Source: Nitrosomonadales bacterium (GTDB lineage Bacteria > Pseudomonadota > Gammaproteobacteria > Burkholderiales > Gallionellaceae). Taken from it: DNA of 64,000 bases. Where the stretch lies: contig JACRAT010000016.1 in NCBI GenBank assembly GCA_016234685.1, positions 1 to 64,000 of the forward strand. Reading direction: 5' to 3'. The notes under the pieces were generated by a model. The model made no database searches. It worked only from the letters and a program-made list of their open reading frames with translations, and was not told the DNA's origin. The position numbers were made by a program, and so were the translations under genes. Shown in pieces: positions 30,412-39,956 of the stretch. Every line of letters starts with the position of its first letter. Position 1 is the first letter of the stretch.

Positions 30412-31209
30412 TCAACTCTTCAATGCCGCACTCAGATGCGGCTTGATGATTTCCAGCATCTGTTCGTGGATCTTCGGGCTGCCTGCGCAGATGTGGCCGC
30501 TTTTCAGGAAGCTGTCATTGCCGCTCAGATCGCTGACCATGCCGCCAGCTTCGGTGATGAGCAAGCAGCCTGCGGCGATGTCCCAAGGCTTGAGGCCGGT
30601 TTCGAAGAAGCCGTCGAAGCGACCAGCGGCAGTCCAAGCCAGATCCAGCGAGGCCGCACCGGGGCGACGCAGGCCGGAAGTCTTCTGCATGAATTCGCGG
30701 AAGATGGCGATGTAAGCCTCTTCGTGATCGAAGTTGGTGTAGGGGAAGCCCGTGCCGATCAGCGCATCGGCCAGATGGATGCGTTTGCTGACACGGATGC
30801 GGCGATCATTCAAGAACGCACCGCGCCCACGGGTGGCGGTGAAGATGTCGTTCTTGGTCGGGTCGTAGATAACGGCTTGGGTCAGCACGCCGTTCTGTTG
30901 CAGCGCGATGGAGACGGCGTACTGCGGAAAACCGTGTAGGAAGTTGGTGGTTCCGTCCAAGGGGTCGATGATCCAGACGAATTCCGAGTCGCCTTGAGTG
31001 CCGCTCTCTTCTGCTAGAATCGCATGATTCGGATAGGCATCCAGCAAGGTTTCGATGATGCTTTGCTCGGCGGCGCGATCCACTTCACTAACGTAATCCG
31101 AGTGGGATTTTTTGGTGACGGTGAGGTGATCTATCTTGTCGGCGGCACGGTGGATCAGATTGCCGGCGCGACGTGCGGCCTTCACCGCGATGTTGAGCAT
31201 GGGATGCAT
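30412..31209 (-). CDS. suhB: Inositol monophosphatase family protein SuhB
   Basis: Mg-dependent phosphatase of inositol-1-phosphate type; in enterobacteria SuhB also joins the rRNA antitermination complex. The 265 residues contain the family motif [20 protein letters not shown] (about 84-103), the upstream EESGTQGD metal site, and the C-terminal [15 protein letters not shown]. It is divergent from trmJ with only 49 nt between the starts, an order seen in many proteobacteria. Confidence 0.94.
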   Translation of the reverse strand: MHPMLNIAVKAARRAGNLIHRAADKIDHLTVTKKSHSDYVSEVDRAAEQSIIETLLDAYPNHAILAEESGTQGDSEFVWIIDPLDGTTNFLHGFPQYAVSIALQQNGVLTQAVIYDPTKNDIFTATRGRGAFLNDRRIRVSKRIHLADALIGTGFPYTNFDHEEAYIAIFREFMQKTSGLRRPGAASLDLAWTAAGRFDGFFETGLKPWDIAAGCLLITEAGGMVSDLSGNDSFLKSGHICAGSPKIHEQMLEIIKPHLSAALKS

Positions 31210-31258
31210 AGCGAAACCTTTTTAATGAGCAGGTCGCTATTTTAGTTGGAATTGCGTT

Positions 31259-32011
31259 TTGGATAAACCAAAGATTTTAGAAAACATCCGAGTGGTGCTG
31301 AGTCACACCAGTCATCCGGGCAATATCGGGGCCGCAGCGCGGGCGATGAAGACCATGGGACTGACTCGGCTGGTGCTGATCAACCCCAGATTCTTCCCCG
31401 ATGCGCAGGCTGAGGCGATGGCGGCAGGGGCGACGGACATTCTGGAGCAAGCGCAGATCTGCGCGAGTTTGGATGAGGCTTTGCAGGGCTGTGTGCTGGT
31501 GGCGGGCATGTCGGCGCGGGTGCGCGACATCTCGCAGGAGGTGTTGCCACCGCGTCAAGCCGCTGCCTTGCTGGCGCAGCAGGCGAGCAACCAGCCAGTG
31601 GCGCTGTTATTCGGCACCGAGATGTCCGGATTGACCAATGAAGAGGTGGCGCGCTGCCAAGTGTTGGTGCGCATCCCGGTGAATCCAGACTTCACCTCGT
31701 TGAATCTGGCGGCGGCGGTGCAATTGCTGAGTTACGAGATGCGCTTGGCGGCGGGGCAGGGCGATTGCGGTGCGCCGGAGTTGCATCCCGCGCCTGCGGA
31801 ACAGGTTGAACGCTACTTCCAGCATCTGGAAGTAGTGCTGGGCGAGATCGGTTTCCTCCACTCCAAACACCCGACCAAGCTGATGCACAAGCTGCGCCGC
31901 TTGTACGCACGGGCGCGGCTGGAGCAGGAAGAGATCAACATCCTGCGCGGGATATTGACGGTGACACTGGAGCATCACGCGAAAAAAGCTGAAGAGAAAG
32001 AAGATGTTTGA
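31259..32011 (+). CDS. trmJ: tRNA (cytidine/uridine-32-2'-O-)-methyltransferase TrmJ
   Basis: SPOUT-class enzyme that 2'-O-methylates position 32 of tRNA with SAM. The 250 residues show [40 protein letters not shown] and [18 protein letters not shown], the knotted SAM-binding core. The start is a TTG ([14 protein letters not shown]) because no ATG or GTG lies in the right place; the SD is weak. It overlaps cysE by 8 nt, giving a trmJ-cysE-iscR order common in this group. Confidence 0.93.
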   Translation: MDKPKILENIRVVLSHTSHPGNIGAAARAMKTMGLTRLVLINPRFFPDAQAEAMAAGATDILEQAQICASLDEALQGCVLVAGMSARVRDISQEVLPPRQAAALLAQQASNQPVALLFGTEMSGLTNEEVARCQVLVRIPVNPDFTSLNLAAAVQLLSYEMRLAAGQGDCGAPELHPAPAEQVERYFQHLEVVLGEIGFLHSKHPTKLMHKLRRLYARARLEQEEINILRGILTVTLEHHAKKAEEKEDV

Positions 32012-32735
32012 AGCGATCAAGGAAGACATAGCCAGCGTATTCGACCGCGACCCGGCGGCGCGCAGCACCTTCGAGGTGCTGACCTGCTATCCGGGCTTCC
32101 ATGCGCGGCTGGTTCATCGTATGGCGAATGGGCTGTGGCACGCCGGATTCAAGTGGCTGGCGCGGTTTATGGCGCACATCGCACGCTGGCTGACCGGCAT
32201 CGAGATCCATCCGGGGGCGACCATCGGGCGGCGCTTTTTCATCGATCACGGCATGGGCGTGGTGATCGGCGAGACGGCTGAGATCGGCGACGATGTGACG
32301 CTGTATCACGGCGTGACGCTGGGCGGCACCTCTTGGAAGGAGGGCAAGCGTCACCCCACGCTGGGTAACGGCGTGGTGGTCGGCGCGGGAGCCAAGATAC
32401 TCGGGCCGATCAGCATCGGCGCTGGCGCCAAGATCGGTTCGAATGCCGTGGTGGTGAAGGATGTGCCAGCGGGGGCGACGGCAGTGGGTATTCCAGCTCG
32501 CATCCTCGACGAGGCGCGCGACACTGAGAAGCACTTCAATCCCTATGGTATTGGTAATGTGCAGAACGATCCGATGTCGAAAGCGATCCACGGATTATTG
32601 GGGCATAGCGCGGTCGTCGATCAACGTATCGAATTGATTTTGCAGCAATTGGAAAAGCTGGGCGTGAAGGTCGAAGAGGAGCGGGCGACGGCGGATAAGT
32701 TCGACCCGAATTATTTGAATAAAATTGTTGACTAA
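32004..32735 (+). CDS. cysE: Serine O-acetyltransferase CysE
   Basis: Makes O-acetylserine from serine and acetyl-CoA, the precursor of cysteine. The 243 residues have the N-terminal helical part and the left-handed beta-helix hexapeptide repeats ([42 protein letters not shown]) with catalytic histidines. The cysteine made here is the sulfur donor for IscS next door. The stop codon sits inside the IscR-like promoter of iscR. Confidence 0.95.
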   Translation: MFEAIKEDIASVFDRDPAARSTFEVLTCYPGFHARLVHRMANGLWHAGFKWLARFMAHIARWLTGIEIHPGATIGRRFFIDHGMGVVIGETAEIGDDVTLYHGVTLGGTSWKEGKRHPTLGNGVVVGAGAKILGPISIGAGAKIGSNAVVVKDVPAGATAVGIPARILDEARDTEKHFNPYGIGNVQNDPMSKAIHGLLGHSAVVDQRIELILQQLEKLGVKVEEERATADKFDPNYLNKIVD

Positions 32736-32756
32736 AATATTCGGGAATCCTATTAT
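32724..32756 (+). promoter_or_regulatory. IscR-type (type 1) operator and sigma70 promoter of iscR
   Basis: ATTGTTGACTAAAATATTCG followed by GGAAT (32724-32748) fits the E. coli type 1 IscR box (ATASYYGACTRWWWYAGTCRRSTAT) at 22 of 25 positions. Inside and beyond it a promoter can be read: TTGACT (32728-32733), 17 nt, TATTAT (32751-32756). The -35 overlaps the cysE stop. This predicts negative autoregulation by 2Fe-2S IscR. Confidence 0.8.
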
Positions 32757-32830
32757 TTGCCCTGCCGCAAGCAAGGTTTTTGCGACACACTGAATGAATT
32801 TTCGAGAATCGTGGGTTTAAGGAGGGGTTT

Positions 32831-33298
32831 ATGCGTCTCACCACCAAAGGGCGTTTTGCTGTGACAGCGATGGTTGATTTGGCAATGCGCGGCGGGCAAG
32901 CCCCGGTCACGCTGGCTGGCATCAGCGAACGGCAGCATATTTCGTTGTCGTATCTGGAGCAGTTGTTTGGCAAATTACGCCGAGCCAATATCGTCGAGAG
33001 CGTGCGCGGCCCCGGTGGCGGCTACTGTCTGGCGCGCCCAGCCAAGGAGATCTTCGTTTCAGAGATCATCGTGGCGGTGGACGAATCGCTGGACTCCACC
33101 CAATGTTCGGGTGAGGGCGACTGTCTGGACGGCAAGCCTTGCCTGACGCACGAACTCTGGTACGGCCTGAACAAGACCATCCACGAATATCTCAGCCGCG
33201 TCCATCTGCAACAACTGGTGGACAAACACAACGCCCAAGCTCAGGCGCAGGCCCAAGGTGCAGCCCCGATCGTCCTGAGCAAATCGGCTCAGGCTTGA
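32831..33298 (+). CDS. iscR: Fe-S cluster assembly transcriptional regulator IscR
   Basis: Rrf2-family repressor that senses cluster status through a bound 2Fe-2S cluster. The 155 residues carry the winged helix-turn-helix (MRLTTKGRFAVTAMVDLA, SLSYLEQLFGKLRRANIVES) and three cysteines at 92, 98 and 104, exactly the E. coli spacing, followed by THELW with the fourth ligand His (107). The C-terminus is Gln/Ala-rich. TAAGGAGGGG precedes the ATG. It heads the isc operon. Confidence 0.96.
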   Translation: MRLTTKGRFAVTAMVDLAMRGGQAPVTLAGISERQHISLSYLEQLFGKLRRANIVESVRGPGGGYCLARPAKEIFVSEIIVAVDESLDSTQCSGEGDCLDGKPCLTHELWYGLNKTIHEYLSRVHLQQLVDKHNAQAQAQAQGAAPIVLSKSAQA

Positions 33299-33319
33299 GT
33301 TGAAATACAGAAAGTAGCG

Positions 33320-34534
33320 ATGACCATGCAATTTCCGATCTATCTGGATTACTCCGCCACTACGCCGGTAGACCCGCGTGTGGCTGAAAAGATGATCCCC
33401 TTTTTGGTGGAAAAATTCGGCAACCCCGCTTCGCGTTCCCACGCTTACGGCTGGGATGCCGAGATGGCTGTCGAACAGGCGCGCCAGCAAGTTGCAGCGT
33501 TGGTCAATTGCGACCCGAAGGAGATCGTCTGGACTTCCGGCGCGACCGAATCCAACAATCTCGCCCTCAAGGGCGCGGCGCATTTCTACTCTGCCAAGGG
33601 CAAGCACATCATTACGGTGAAGACCGAGCACAAGGCGGTGCTGGATACCGTGCGCGAGCTGGAGCGGCAGGGATTTTCGGCCACCTATCTCGATCCGCAG
33701 GAAGATGGCCTGATCTCGCTGGATGCGTTGCGTGCGGCGATACAGCCGGACACCGTGCTGGTGTCGGTGATGTTGGTCAACAATGAGATCGGCGTGATCC
33801 AGGACATCGCCGCCATCGGTGCGATCTGCCGCGAAAAAGGCGTGCTGTTCCATGTCGATGCGGCGCAGGCCACAGGCAAGGTCGAGATCGACCTCGCCAA
33901 ATTGCCGGTCGATCTGATGAGTTTCTCCGCCCATAAGACTTACGGCCCCAAAGGCATCGGTGCGCTGTACGTGCGCCGCAAGCCGCGCGTGCGTCTGGAA
34001 GCGCAGATACATGGCGGCGGGCATGAGCGCGGTTTCCGCTCCGGTACGCTGGCCACTCATCAGATCGTCGGCATGGGCGAAGCCTTCCGCATCGCTCAAG
34101 AAGAGATGGTCAGCGAGAACGAGCGTATCCGTGTGCTGCGTGACCGCCTGTGGGCTGGCCTGTCCAGCATGGAGGCGGTGTTTCTCAACGGCCACCTCGA
34201 ACAGCGCGTGCCGCACAACCTCAACGTCAGCTTCAACTTCGTCGAAGGCGAATCGCTCATCATGGCGGTGAAGGATCTGGCCGTCTCCAGCGGCTCGGCC
34301 TGCACCTCGGCCAGTCTAGAGCCGTCCTACGTGCTGCGCGCACTCGGACGCAGCGATGAACTGGCGCATAGCTCCATTAGGTTCTCCATCGGGCGATTTA
34401 CGACCGAGGCGGAAGTCGATTACGCTATCGAATTGCTGAAGAACAAGATCGGCAAACTGCGCGATCTCTCACCCTTGTGGGAGATGTACAAAGACGGTGT
34501 TGATTTGAATACGGTGCAGTGGGCGGCACATTAA
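33320..34534 (+). CDS. iscS: Cysteine desulfurase IscS
   Basis: PLP enzyme that takes sulfur from cysteine as a persulfide and passes it to IscU. The 404 residues have [28 protein letters not shown], the PLP lysine in [12 protein letters not shown] and the mobile-loop cysteine in [17 protein letters not shown]. The length and the C-terminus ending [15 protein letters not shown] are standard. A 100-bp repeat element separates it from iscU. Confidence 0.98.
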   Translation: MTMQFPIYLDYSATTPVDPRVAEKMIPFLVEKFGNPASRSHAYGWDAEMAVEQARQQVAALVNCDPKEIVWTSGATESNNLALKGAAHFYSAKGKHIITVKTEHKAVLDTVRELERQGFSATYLDPQEDGLISLDALRAAIQPDTVLVSVMLVNNEIGVIQDIAAIGAICREKGVLFHVDAAQATGKVEIDLAKLPVDLMSFSAHKTYGPKGIGALYVRRKPRVRLEAQIHGGGHERGFRSGTLATHQIVGMGEAFRIAQEEMVSENERIRVLRDRLWAGLSSMEAVFLNGHLEQRVPHNLNVSFNFVEGESLIMAVKDLAVSSGSACTSASLEPSYVLRALGRSDELAHSSIRFSIGRFTTEAEVDYAIELLKNKIGKLRDLSPLWEMYKDGVDLNTVQWAAH

Positions 34535-34536
34535 AG

Positions 34537-34636
34537 GCAGAGAAGGGTTAAGGGGGAAGGGAGAAGGGAGAAGGGGAGAGCCGGATTCAGTGCATCGGTT
34601 TTTACCCTTCCCCCTTTATCCTTACCCCTTCTCTGC
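34537..34636. repeat. 100-bp A/G-rich inverted repeat element between iscS and iscU
   Basis: It opens GCAGAGAAGGGTTAAGGGGG and closes with the inverse (CCCCTTTATCCTTACCCCTT then CTCTGC), starting two bases after the iscS stop. A related element sits in frame in purL (48439-48541). It would form a long mRNA hairpin inside the isc transcript. Confidence 0.85.
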
Positions 34637-34649
34637 TCCTGAAAGGAGC
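34635..34649 (+). promoter_or_regulatory. Hairpin covering the iscU Shine-Dalgarno
   Basis: GCTCCT pairs with AGGAGC around GAA. The right arm is the SD of iscU (ATG at 34655). It may limit iscU translation unless opened by ribosomes or a trans factor. Confidence 0.5.
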
Positions 34650-34654
34650 AAAAA

Positions 34655-35071
34655 ATGGCTTACAGCGAAAAATTACTAGACCACTATGAGAATCCGCGCA
34701 ACGTCGGTGCGCTGAGTAAGGAGGATTCTCATGTCGGCACGGGCATGGTCGGGGCGCCGGCTTGCGGCGACGTGATGAAGTTGCAGATCCGCGTCAACGA
34801 TGACGGTGTGATCGAGGATGCGAAGTTCAAGACTTACGGCTGCGGTTCGGCCATCGCATCCAGTTCGTTGGTGACGGAGTGGGTCAAGGGCAAGACGCTG
34901 GATCAGGCCTTGCAGATCAAGAACACCGCCATTGCGGAAGAGCTGGCGTTACCGCCGGTGAAGATCCACTGTTCCATTTTGGCGGAAGACGCCATCAAGG
35001 CGGCAGTGGCGGATTATCAGTCCAAGCATGGCTCGGTGGTGGAGACCTCAGCCTGCAAGGGCAATGCTTGA
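34655..35071 (+). CDS. iscU: Fe-S cluster scaffold protein IscU
   Basis: Scaffold on which the 2Fe-2S cluster is built from IscS sulfur. The 138 residues keep the three ligand cysteines at 37, 63 and 106 with the assembly Asp39 ([33 protein letters not shown]) and the LPPVK chaperone-recognition motif for HscA. About ten residues longer than E. coli IscU at the C-terminus. iscA follows after 10 nt. Confidence 0.98.
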   Translation: MAYSEKLLDHYENPRNVGALSKEDSHVGTGMVGAPACGDVMKLQIRVNDDGVIEDAKFKTYGCGSAIASSSLVTEWVKGKTLDQALQIKNTAIAEELALPPVKIHCSILAEDAIKAAVADYQSKHGSVVETSACKGNA

Positions 35072-35081
35072 AGGAGCGATC

Positions 35082-35405
35082 ATGGCGATTTCTATGACTG
35101 AGAGCGCCGCACAGCATGTGCGGAATTTCCTGACCAAACGCGGCAAGGGCGTCGGCCTGCGTCTGGGCGTGCGCACCAGCGGCTGCTCCGGCATGGCTTA
35201 CAAACTGGAGTTCGCTGACGAGATCGCCAGCGACGATCTGACTTTCGACAGCCACGGCGTCACTTTGCTGGTCGATCCCAAGAGTCTGCCCTACATCGAC
35301 GGGATGGTGCTGGATTACACCCGCGAAGGGTTGAACGAAGGCTTCAAGTTCGACAACCCCAACGTCAAGGATCAATGCGGCTGTGGCGAAAGTTTCAAGG
35401 TGTAA
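35082..35405 (+). CDS. iscA: A-type Fe-S carrier IscA
   Basis: Carries iron or clusters from the scaffold to target proteins. The 107-residue form from the ATG at 35082 (SD AAGGAGC) gives [17 protein letters not shown] and conserved cysteines at 35, 99 and 101 ([16 protein letters not shown]). The track's longer start lies inside iscU. The TAA overlaps the hscB ATG by one base. Confidence 0.97.
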   Translation: MAISMTESAAQHVRNFLTKRGKGVGLRLGVRTSGCSGMAYKLEFADEIASDDLTFDSHGVTLLVDPKSLPYIDGMVLDYTREGLNEGFKFDNPNVKDQCGCGESFKV

Positions 35406-35968
35406 TGGCTGCCTCGCCCATTGATCTTGGCAGCGCCAAAACTCGTTTGCAGCAGGATTTCTTCCAGTTGTTCGGTCTGACAGCGCGCTTCCAGCTTGAT
35501 AGCACGCTGCTCGACCAGCGTTACCGCGCCTTGCAAACACAAGTCCACCCCGATAAATTTGCCCATCTGCCCGAAGCCGAACGGCGCTTGTCCATGCAAT
35601 GGGCGACCCGCGTCAACGAGGGCTATCAGATGCTGCGCAGCCCGATCAGCCGGGGGCGCTATCTGCTGAAACTGCACGGCGTGGATACGCAGGAAGAGAC
35701 CAACACTGCGATGCCGGTCGATTTTTTGATTGAGCAGATGGAGTGGCGCGAAGCGGTGCAGGAAGCCATGCAAGCGCGTGAGATCTCCGTGCTGGAAGCG
35801 CTGGAGTCCCGTCTGTCGCACCAGACGCGGGTCTTGCAGGAGCAACTCGGCGACAAGATAGACGTAGCGCAAGACTATATTGCCGCCGCCGGCGACGTGC
35901 GCAAACTGCGCTTTTTGGAAAAACTCGCGGAGGAGATCGCTTCCGCTTTCGATGAGATAGATAACTAA
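35405..35968 (+). CDS. hscB: Co-chaperone HscB (J-domain protein)
   Basis: Delivers IscU to HscA and stimulates its ATPase. The 187 residues start [25 protein letters not shown], include the J-domain HPDK (QVHPDKFAH), and end with the three-helix IscU-binding domain (VLQEQLGDKIDVAQDYIAAA, VRKLRFLEKLAEEI). The ATG at 35405 is preferred over the track's 35375, which lies in iscA. Confidence 0.95.
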   Translation: MAASPIDLGSAKTRLQQDFFQLFGLTARFQLDSTLLDQRYRALQTQVHPDKFAHLPEAERRLSMQWATRVNEGYQMLRSPISRGRYLLKLHGVDTQEETNTAMPVDFLIEQMEWREAVQEAMQAREISVLEALESRLSHQTRVLQEQLGDKIDVAQDYIAAAGDVRKLRFLEKLAEEIASAFDEIDN

Positions 35969-35980
35969 AGCTCGTGGTCT

Positions 35981-36036
35981 GTAGCCGGTAGCTAGCAGCC
36001 AAACGGTTCAGCTACCCGCTACAAGCTACTGGCTAC
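35981..36036. repeat. Inverted repeat between hscB and hscA
   Basis: GTAGCCGGTAGCTAGCAG (35981-35998) and CTACAAGCTACTGGCTAC (36019-36036) are near-inverse copies. It leaves hscA with no clear SD before its ATG at 36046. Confidence 0.65.
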
Positions 36037-36045
36037 AAGCTCGAT

Positions 36046-37935
36046 ATGGCACTACTCCAAATCTCTGAACCCGGTCTTTCTACTTTGCCGCATCAGCATC
36101 GGCTGGCGGTGGGCATCGACCTTGGGACGACCAATTCGCTGGTGGCCACGGTGCGTAACGGCATCAGTGTGGTGTTGAACGACGCCGACGGGCGTGCCTT
36201 GCTGCCTTCGGTGGTGCGCTATCTGCCCGACGGTGAGGTGCAGGTGGGCGAGGGTGCGCAGGTGGCGCAGAACGAAGATCCGGCCAACACCATCGTCTCG
36301 GTCAAACGCTTCATGGGGCGCGGCCTGCGCGACATCGGCGATGTCAGCGGCTCGCCTTACCGTTTCGTCGATAGCGCTTCGACAGGCTCGGGGCAGGGGC
36401 CGGGTATGGTGCAACTGCGCACCGTCGCCGGGGTGAAGAGTCCGGTCGAAGTCTCCGCCGAGATATTGAAGCAACTCCGTCTGCGCGCCGAAGCCGCTCT
36501 GGGCGGTGAGTTGGTCGGTGCGGTCATCACTGTTCCGGCCTATTTCGACGATGCCCAGCGTCAGGCTACCAAGGATGCGGCCAAGCTGGCCGGGCTGAAT
36601 GTGCTGCGTCTGCTCAACGAACCGACCGCCGCCGCCATCGCCTACGGGCTGGATAACGCCAGCGAAGGCGTGTACGCGGTCTACGATCTGGGCGGTGGCA
36701 CTTTCGATATTTCGATCCTGCGGCTGTCGCGCGGGGTGTTCGAGGTGCTGGCCGCCAACGGCGATTCGGCGCTGGGCGGCGACGACTTCGACCATCGCAT
36801 CTATTGCTGGGTGTTGGAAAAGAACAATCTGCCGCCGCTGGGCGCGCACGACATACGCTTGCTGCTGACTCGCGCCCGCGCCGCCAAGGAAGAGCTGAGC
36901 GACCACGCCGAGACTCGCATCACGGCAGTGCTGAGCTCTGGAGAAGTCATTGATAACGTACTGACCCAGCACGATTTCCATGAGATGAGTCGCAACCTCG
37001 TCGCGCGTACCATGCAGCCTTTGCGTCGTGCGCTGCGCGATGCCGGGCTTAAGGCGGACGAGATCAAAGGCGTGGTGATGGTGGGCGGCGCGACGCGGAT
37101 GCCGCAGGTGCAACACGCCGTGGCGGAATTCTTTCAGCAAGCGCCGCTGACCAATCTCGACCCGGACAAGGTGGTGGCGCTGGGCGCAGCGATCCAGGCC
37201 AACGTGCTGGCGGGTAACCGCAGCGGCGACGACTGGTTGTTGCTCGACGTGATCCCGCTGTCGCTGGGCATCGAGATCATGGGAGGGCTGACCGAGAAGA
37301 TCGTGCCGCGCAACAGCACCATCCCCACCGCGCGGGCGCAGGAATTCACTACTTTCCGCGATGGGCAAACTACGCTGAGCGTGCATGTGGTGCAGGGCGA
37401 ACGCGAACTGGTCGCCGATTGCCGCTCGCTGGCCCGCTTCGAATTGCGCGGTATTCCGCCCATGGTGGCCGGGGCGGCACGCATCCGGGTGACTTTTCAG
37501 GTGGATGCGGACGGGCTGCTCAGTGTCTCGGCGCGCGAGATGACCTCGGGCGTGGAAGCCAGCGTGGTTGTCAAGCCATCCTACGGTCTGAGCGACGACG
37601 AGATCAGCCGCATGTTGCAGGATTCCTTCAGTCACGCCGAAGCCGACATGCGCGCCCGAGCCTTGTCCGAAGCCAAGGTCGAAGCCGAGCGTCTGCTCGA
37701 AGCAGTGGCGGCGGCGCTGGCTGAAGACGGTGGTTTGTTGTCGGCGCAGGAGCGCGCTGCTGTCGATGCCCGGATGGATGCCCTGCGTGCGCGGCTGGCT
37801 GGTGATGCGGCCAGTGCGGTCAAGATGGCGACCGATGGCCTGAACTTGGCCACCGCGCAGTTCGCCGCGCGCCGCATGGATGCCAGCGTGAAGCGCGCTC
37901 TGACCGGGCACAGACTGGACGAACTCGATGTCTGA
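36046..37935 (+). CDS. hscA: Fe-S assembly Hsp70 chaperone HscA
   Basis: Specialised Hsp70 that releases the cluster from IscU. The 629 residues show [50 protein letters not shown] and a substrate-binding domain with RGIPPM. It is shorter than DnaK and lacks its C-terminal tail, as HscA does. The start has only a weak SD because the repeat element sits right upstream. It overlaps the next gene by 8 nt. Confidence 0.96.
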   Translation: MALLQISEPGLSTLPHQHRLAVGIDLGTTNSLVATVRNGISVVLNDADGRALLPSVVRYLPDGEVQVGEGAQVAQNEDPANTIVSVKRFMGRGLRDIGDVSGSPYRFVDSASTGSGQGPGMVQLRTVAGVKSPVEVSAEILKQLRLRAEAALGGELVGAVITVPAYFDDAQRQATKDAAKLAGLNVLRLLNEPTAAAIAYGLDNASEGVYAVYDLGGGTFDISILRLSRGVFEVLAANGDSALGGDDFDHRIYCWVLEKNNLPPLGAHDIRLLLTRARAAKEELSDHAETRITAVLSSGEVIDNVLTQHDFHEMSRNLVARTMQPLRRALRDAGLKADEIKGVVMVGGATRMPQVQHAVAEFFQQAPLTNLDPDKVVALGAAIQANVLAGNRSGDDWLLLDVIPLSLGIEIMGGLTEKIVPRNSTIPTARAQEFTTFRDGQTTLSVHVVQGERELVADCRSLARFELRGIPPMVAGAARIRVTFQVDADGLLSVSAREMTSGVEASVVVKPSYGLSDDEISRMLQDSFSHAEADMRARALSEAKVEAERLLEAVAAALAEDGGLLSAQERAAVDARMDALRARLAGDAASAVKMATDGLNLATAQFAARRMDASVKRALTGHRLDELDV

Positions 37936-38722
37936 TCACGTTCTCGACCCCGATTTCATCGCTGGGCTGCGCACCCGGCTGGCGCAACATCCCATCTACG
38001 CCGAGCTGCGCACACTGCCGGACCTGCGCATCTTCATGGCCCACCACGTCCATTCGGTGTGGGACTTCATGTCTCTCATCAAATACTTACAGCATACTGT
38101 TGCACCGGCGCGTTGGCCGTGGACACCGGGGCGTGATGCCAGCGTGCAGCGTTTCATCAACGAACTGGTGCTGGAAGAAGAGACCGACGCGGCTGGGCCG
38201 GGTGCGCCGGGCGAGTTCTCCAGTCACTTCCAGCTCTATCTGGGCGCGATGCGCGAGATCGGCGCGGATGCCGACACGCCATTGCGCTTCGTCACTCTGG
38301 CGGGCGAGCAGGGCATCGCCGCTGCGCTGGCCTCCGGGCTGGTGCCCGCGCCTTCGGCGCGCTTCAACCGACTGACCTTCGATTTCATCGCCAGCGACAA
38401 GCCGCATCTGGTCGCTGCCGCGCTGGCGCTGGGGCGTGAGCATGTCATCCCGGCGATGTTCCGGGCCTTTCTGGCCAATATGGCCATCGGCGAAAAAGAC
38501 GCCCCGGTGTTCCATTACTATCTCAATCGCCACATCCATCTGGACGAGGATTTCCACGCACCGCTCAGCTTGCGTCTGCTCGATGCGCTGTGCGGCAACG
38601 ATCCAGCCAAGTTGGAAGAAGCGCGTATCGCTGCCGAGCAGGCGGTGGCGGCACGCATGGAATTCTGGGACGGGGTGCAAGCCGCCATCCGCACCCGCAA
38701 GGAGGAATCATGCCCCGTTTGA
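37928..38722 (+). CDS. DUF3050-like (haem-oxygenase-fold) protein within the isc operon
   Basis: 264 residues resembling the DUF3050 family. [32 protein letters not shown] matches the family N-terminus and gives a His/Glu-rich helix, with further carboxylates and histidines at LVLEEETDA and [17 protein letters not shown]. The fold is related to haem-oxygenase-like diiron oxidases, so a metal-dependent oxidase is possible but not shown. It overlaps both hscA (8 nt) and fdx (13 nt), hence co-translation within the cluster-assembly operon. It is not part of the standard isc set. Confidence 0.75.
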   Translation: MSDHVLDPDFIAGLRTRLAQHPIYAELRTLPDLRIFMAHHVHSVWDFMSLIKYLQHTVAPARWPWTPGRDASVQRFINELVLEEETDAAGPGAPGEFSSHFQLYLGAMREIGADADTPLRFVTLAGEQGIAAALASGLVPAPSARFNRLTFDFIASDKPHLVAAALALGREHVIPAMFRAFLANMAIGEKDAPVFHYYLNRHIHLDEDFHAPLSLRLLDALCGNDPAKLEEARIAAEQAVAARMEFWDGVQAAIRTRKEESCPV

Positions 38723-39051
38723 TCGTTCTACCCCATGTCGAACTGTGCCCGCAGGGCGCGCTGTTCGAGGTCGCCAGCGGCACGACGGTGTGTGATGCGC
38801 TGCTGGAACACGGCATAGAGATCGAGCACGCCTGCGAGAAATCCTGTGCCTGCACCACTTGCCACGTGGTCATCCGCGAAGGCTTCAACTCGCTGGAAGC
38901 GGCGGAAGAGCTGGAAGAAGACATGCTGGACAAGGCATGGGGGCTGGAGCCGACCTCGCGCTTATCGTGCCAAGCGCGCGTCGCCGAACAGGATCTGGTC
39001 GTGGAGATACCGAAATACACCATCAACATGGCGAAGGAGGGACACCGATGA
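38710..39051 (+). CDS. fdx: isc-type 2Fe-2S ferredoxin
   Basis: Electron donor for cluster assembly. The 113 residues start [16 protein letters not shown] at the ATG at 38710 (SD AAGGAGG) and have the ferredoxin pattern C42-x5-C48-x2-C51 (CEKSCACTTC) with a distal C87 (RLSCQAR). The track shows a longer frame that overlaps the previous gene. It overlaps iscX by 4 nt. Confidence 0.96.
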   Translation: MPRLIVLPHVELCPQGALFEVASGTTVCDALLEHGIEIEHACEKSCACTTCHVVIREGFNSLEAAEELEEDMLDKAWGLEPTSRLSCQARVAEQDLVVEIPKYTINMAKEGHR

Positions 39052-39242
39052 GATGGACTGATGTGAACGAGATCGCCATCGGATTGGCGGATACGCACCC
39101 GGATACCGACCCGCGCTATGTGCGTTTCACCGATCTGCACGCATGGGTGATGGCCTTGGCTGGCTTTGCCGATGCGCCCAACAACAGCAACGAAAAGATC
39201 CTCGAAGCCATACAGATGGCTTGGATAGACGAGGTGGAATGA
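39048..39242 (+). CDS. iscX: IscX (YfhJ) family protein
   Basis: Small acidic protein that binds IscS and iron and may regulate the assembly rate. The 64 residues begin MRWTDVNEIAIGLADTHPD and contain DPRYVRFTDLHAWV and the C-terminal ILEAIQMAWIDEVE, all family-typical. The track only shows it within a longer frame. Its TGA overlaps the dsbB ATG. Confidence 0.95.
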   Translation: MRWTDVNEIAIGLADTHPDTDPRYVRFTDLHAWVMALAGFADAPNNSNEKILEAIQMAWIDEVE

Positions 39243-39769
39243 TGGCAAAAGTAAGCAAAATCAAAAGACCCGCCACCAAATCCAAAGGCGGCTCGCGCTG
39301 GCCTTACTGGCTGGGGGCGCTGGCGATAGGCGCGATGTTCTGCGGCGCGCTGTATCTGCAATACGTCAAACATCAAGAGCCATGCCCGCTGTGCATGGTG
39401 CAGCGCGGCATCTTCGCCGTGATGGGCGTGCTGTTCCTCATCGCCGCCTTGCACAACCCACGTGCCACCGCCGCCAAAATCTACGGCTTCCTGATCGGCC
39501 TGCTGGCCTTCGTCGGCGTCGGCGTGGCGGCGCGCCACATCTGGATCCAGCACCTGCCCAAAGACCAAGTCCCCGCCTGCGGCCCCGGTTTGGACTACAT
39601 GTTGAAAAACTTCCCGATGTCGGACGTGCTGCGCGAACTGATGCACGGCTCCGGCGAATGCGCCGAGAAGGGCTGGACCCTGCTCAACCTCGGCATCCCC
39701 GAGTGGTCGCTGGTGAGCTATGTCTTGCTGGGGTGCTGGGCGATGCTGGTGGCGGTGAAGCGAAGCTGA
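39239..39769 (+). CDS. dsbB: Disulfide bond formation protein DsbB
   Basis: Inner-membrane enzyme that reoxidises DsbA with quinone. The 176 residues form four helices with the first Cys pair CPLC (49, 52) and the second pair in the following periplasmic loop (PACGPGL and GECAEKGW). The N-terminus is longer and more basic than usual. ATGATG gives two adjacent starts (39239, 39242). It is coupled to iscX and ends the conserved block; the accessory island begins after it. Confidence 0.92.
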   Translation: MMAKVSKIKRPATKSKGGSRWPYWLGALAIGAMFCGALYLQYVKHQEPCPLCMVQRGIFAVMGVLFLIAALHNPRATAAKIYGFLIGLLAFVGVGVAARHIWIQHLPKDQVPACGPGLDYMLKNFPMSDVLRELMHGSGECAEKGWTLLNLGIPEWSLVSYVLLGCWAMLVAVKRS

Positions 39770-39787
39770 GTTACCCTTAATCGCCTC

Positions 39788-39918
39788 AATAATCCGCCTG
39801 GCATTGCAAACGAAAGGCTGACCGCAATGTTCAGGAATGATGTTGGTGCGCGGGCGTTTGCAGCTATCTAGTCGGCAATCCAAAATCAAACTACATTCAG
39901 GCGGCTAAGGGAAAGTCT
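39788..39918. repeat. Left copy of a 131-bp imperfect direct repeat
   Basis: It runs from AATAATCCGCC to GGGAAAGTCT and matches 40882-41013 with scattered changes and one 1-nt indel. The shared blocks include AGGCTGACCGC, GATGATGTTGGTG, TATCTAGTCG and CAATCCAAAATC. The two copies flank the higBA genes. No coding function is visible. Confidence 0.9.
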
Positions 39919-39919
39919 A

Positions 39920-39949
39920 TTGCATCGTCATACGTATATTGCGTATGAT
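39920..39949 (+). promoter_or_regulatory. Promoter and palindromic operator of the toxin-antitoxin pair
   Basis: TTGCAT (39920-39925) and TATGAT (39944-39949) are separated by 18 nt. Within them TCATACG-N7-CGTATGA (39928-39948) is a perfect palindrome, a likely site for the antitoxin. The toxin ATG at 39957 lies about where transcription would start and has no SD. Confidence 0.7.
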
Positions 39950-39956
39950 TTGAACC

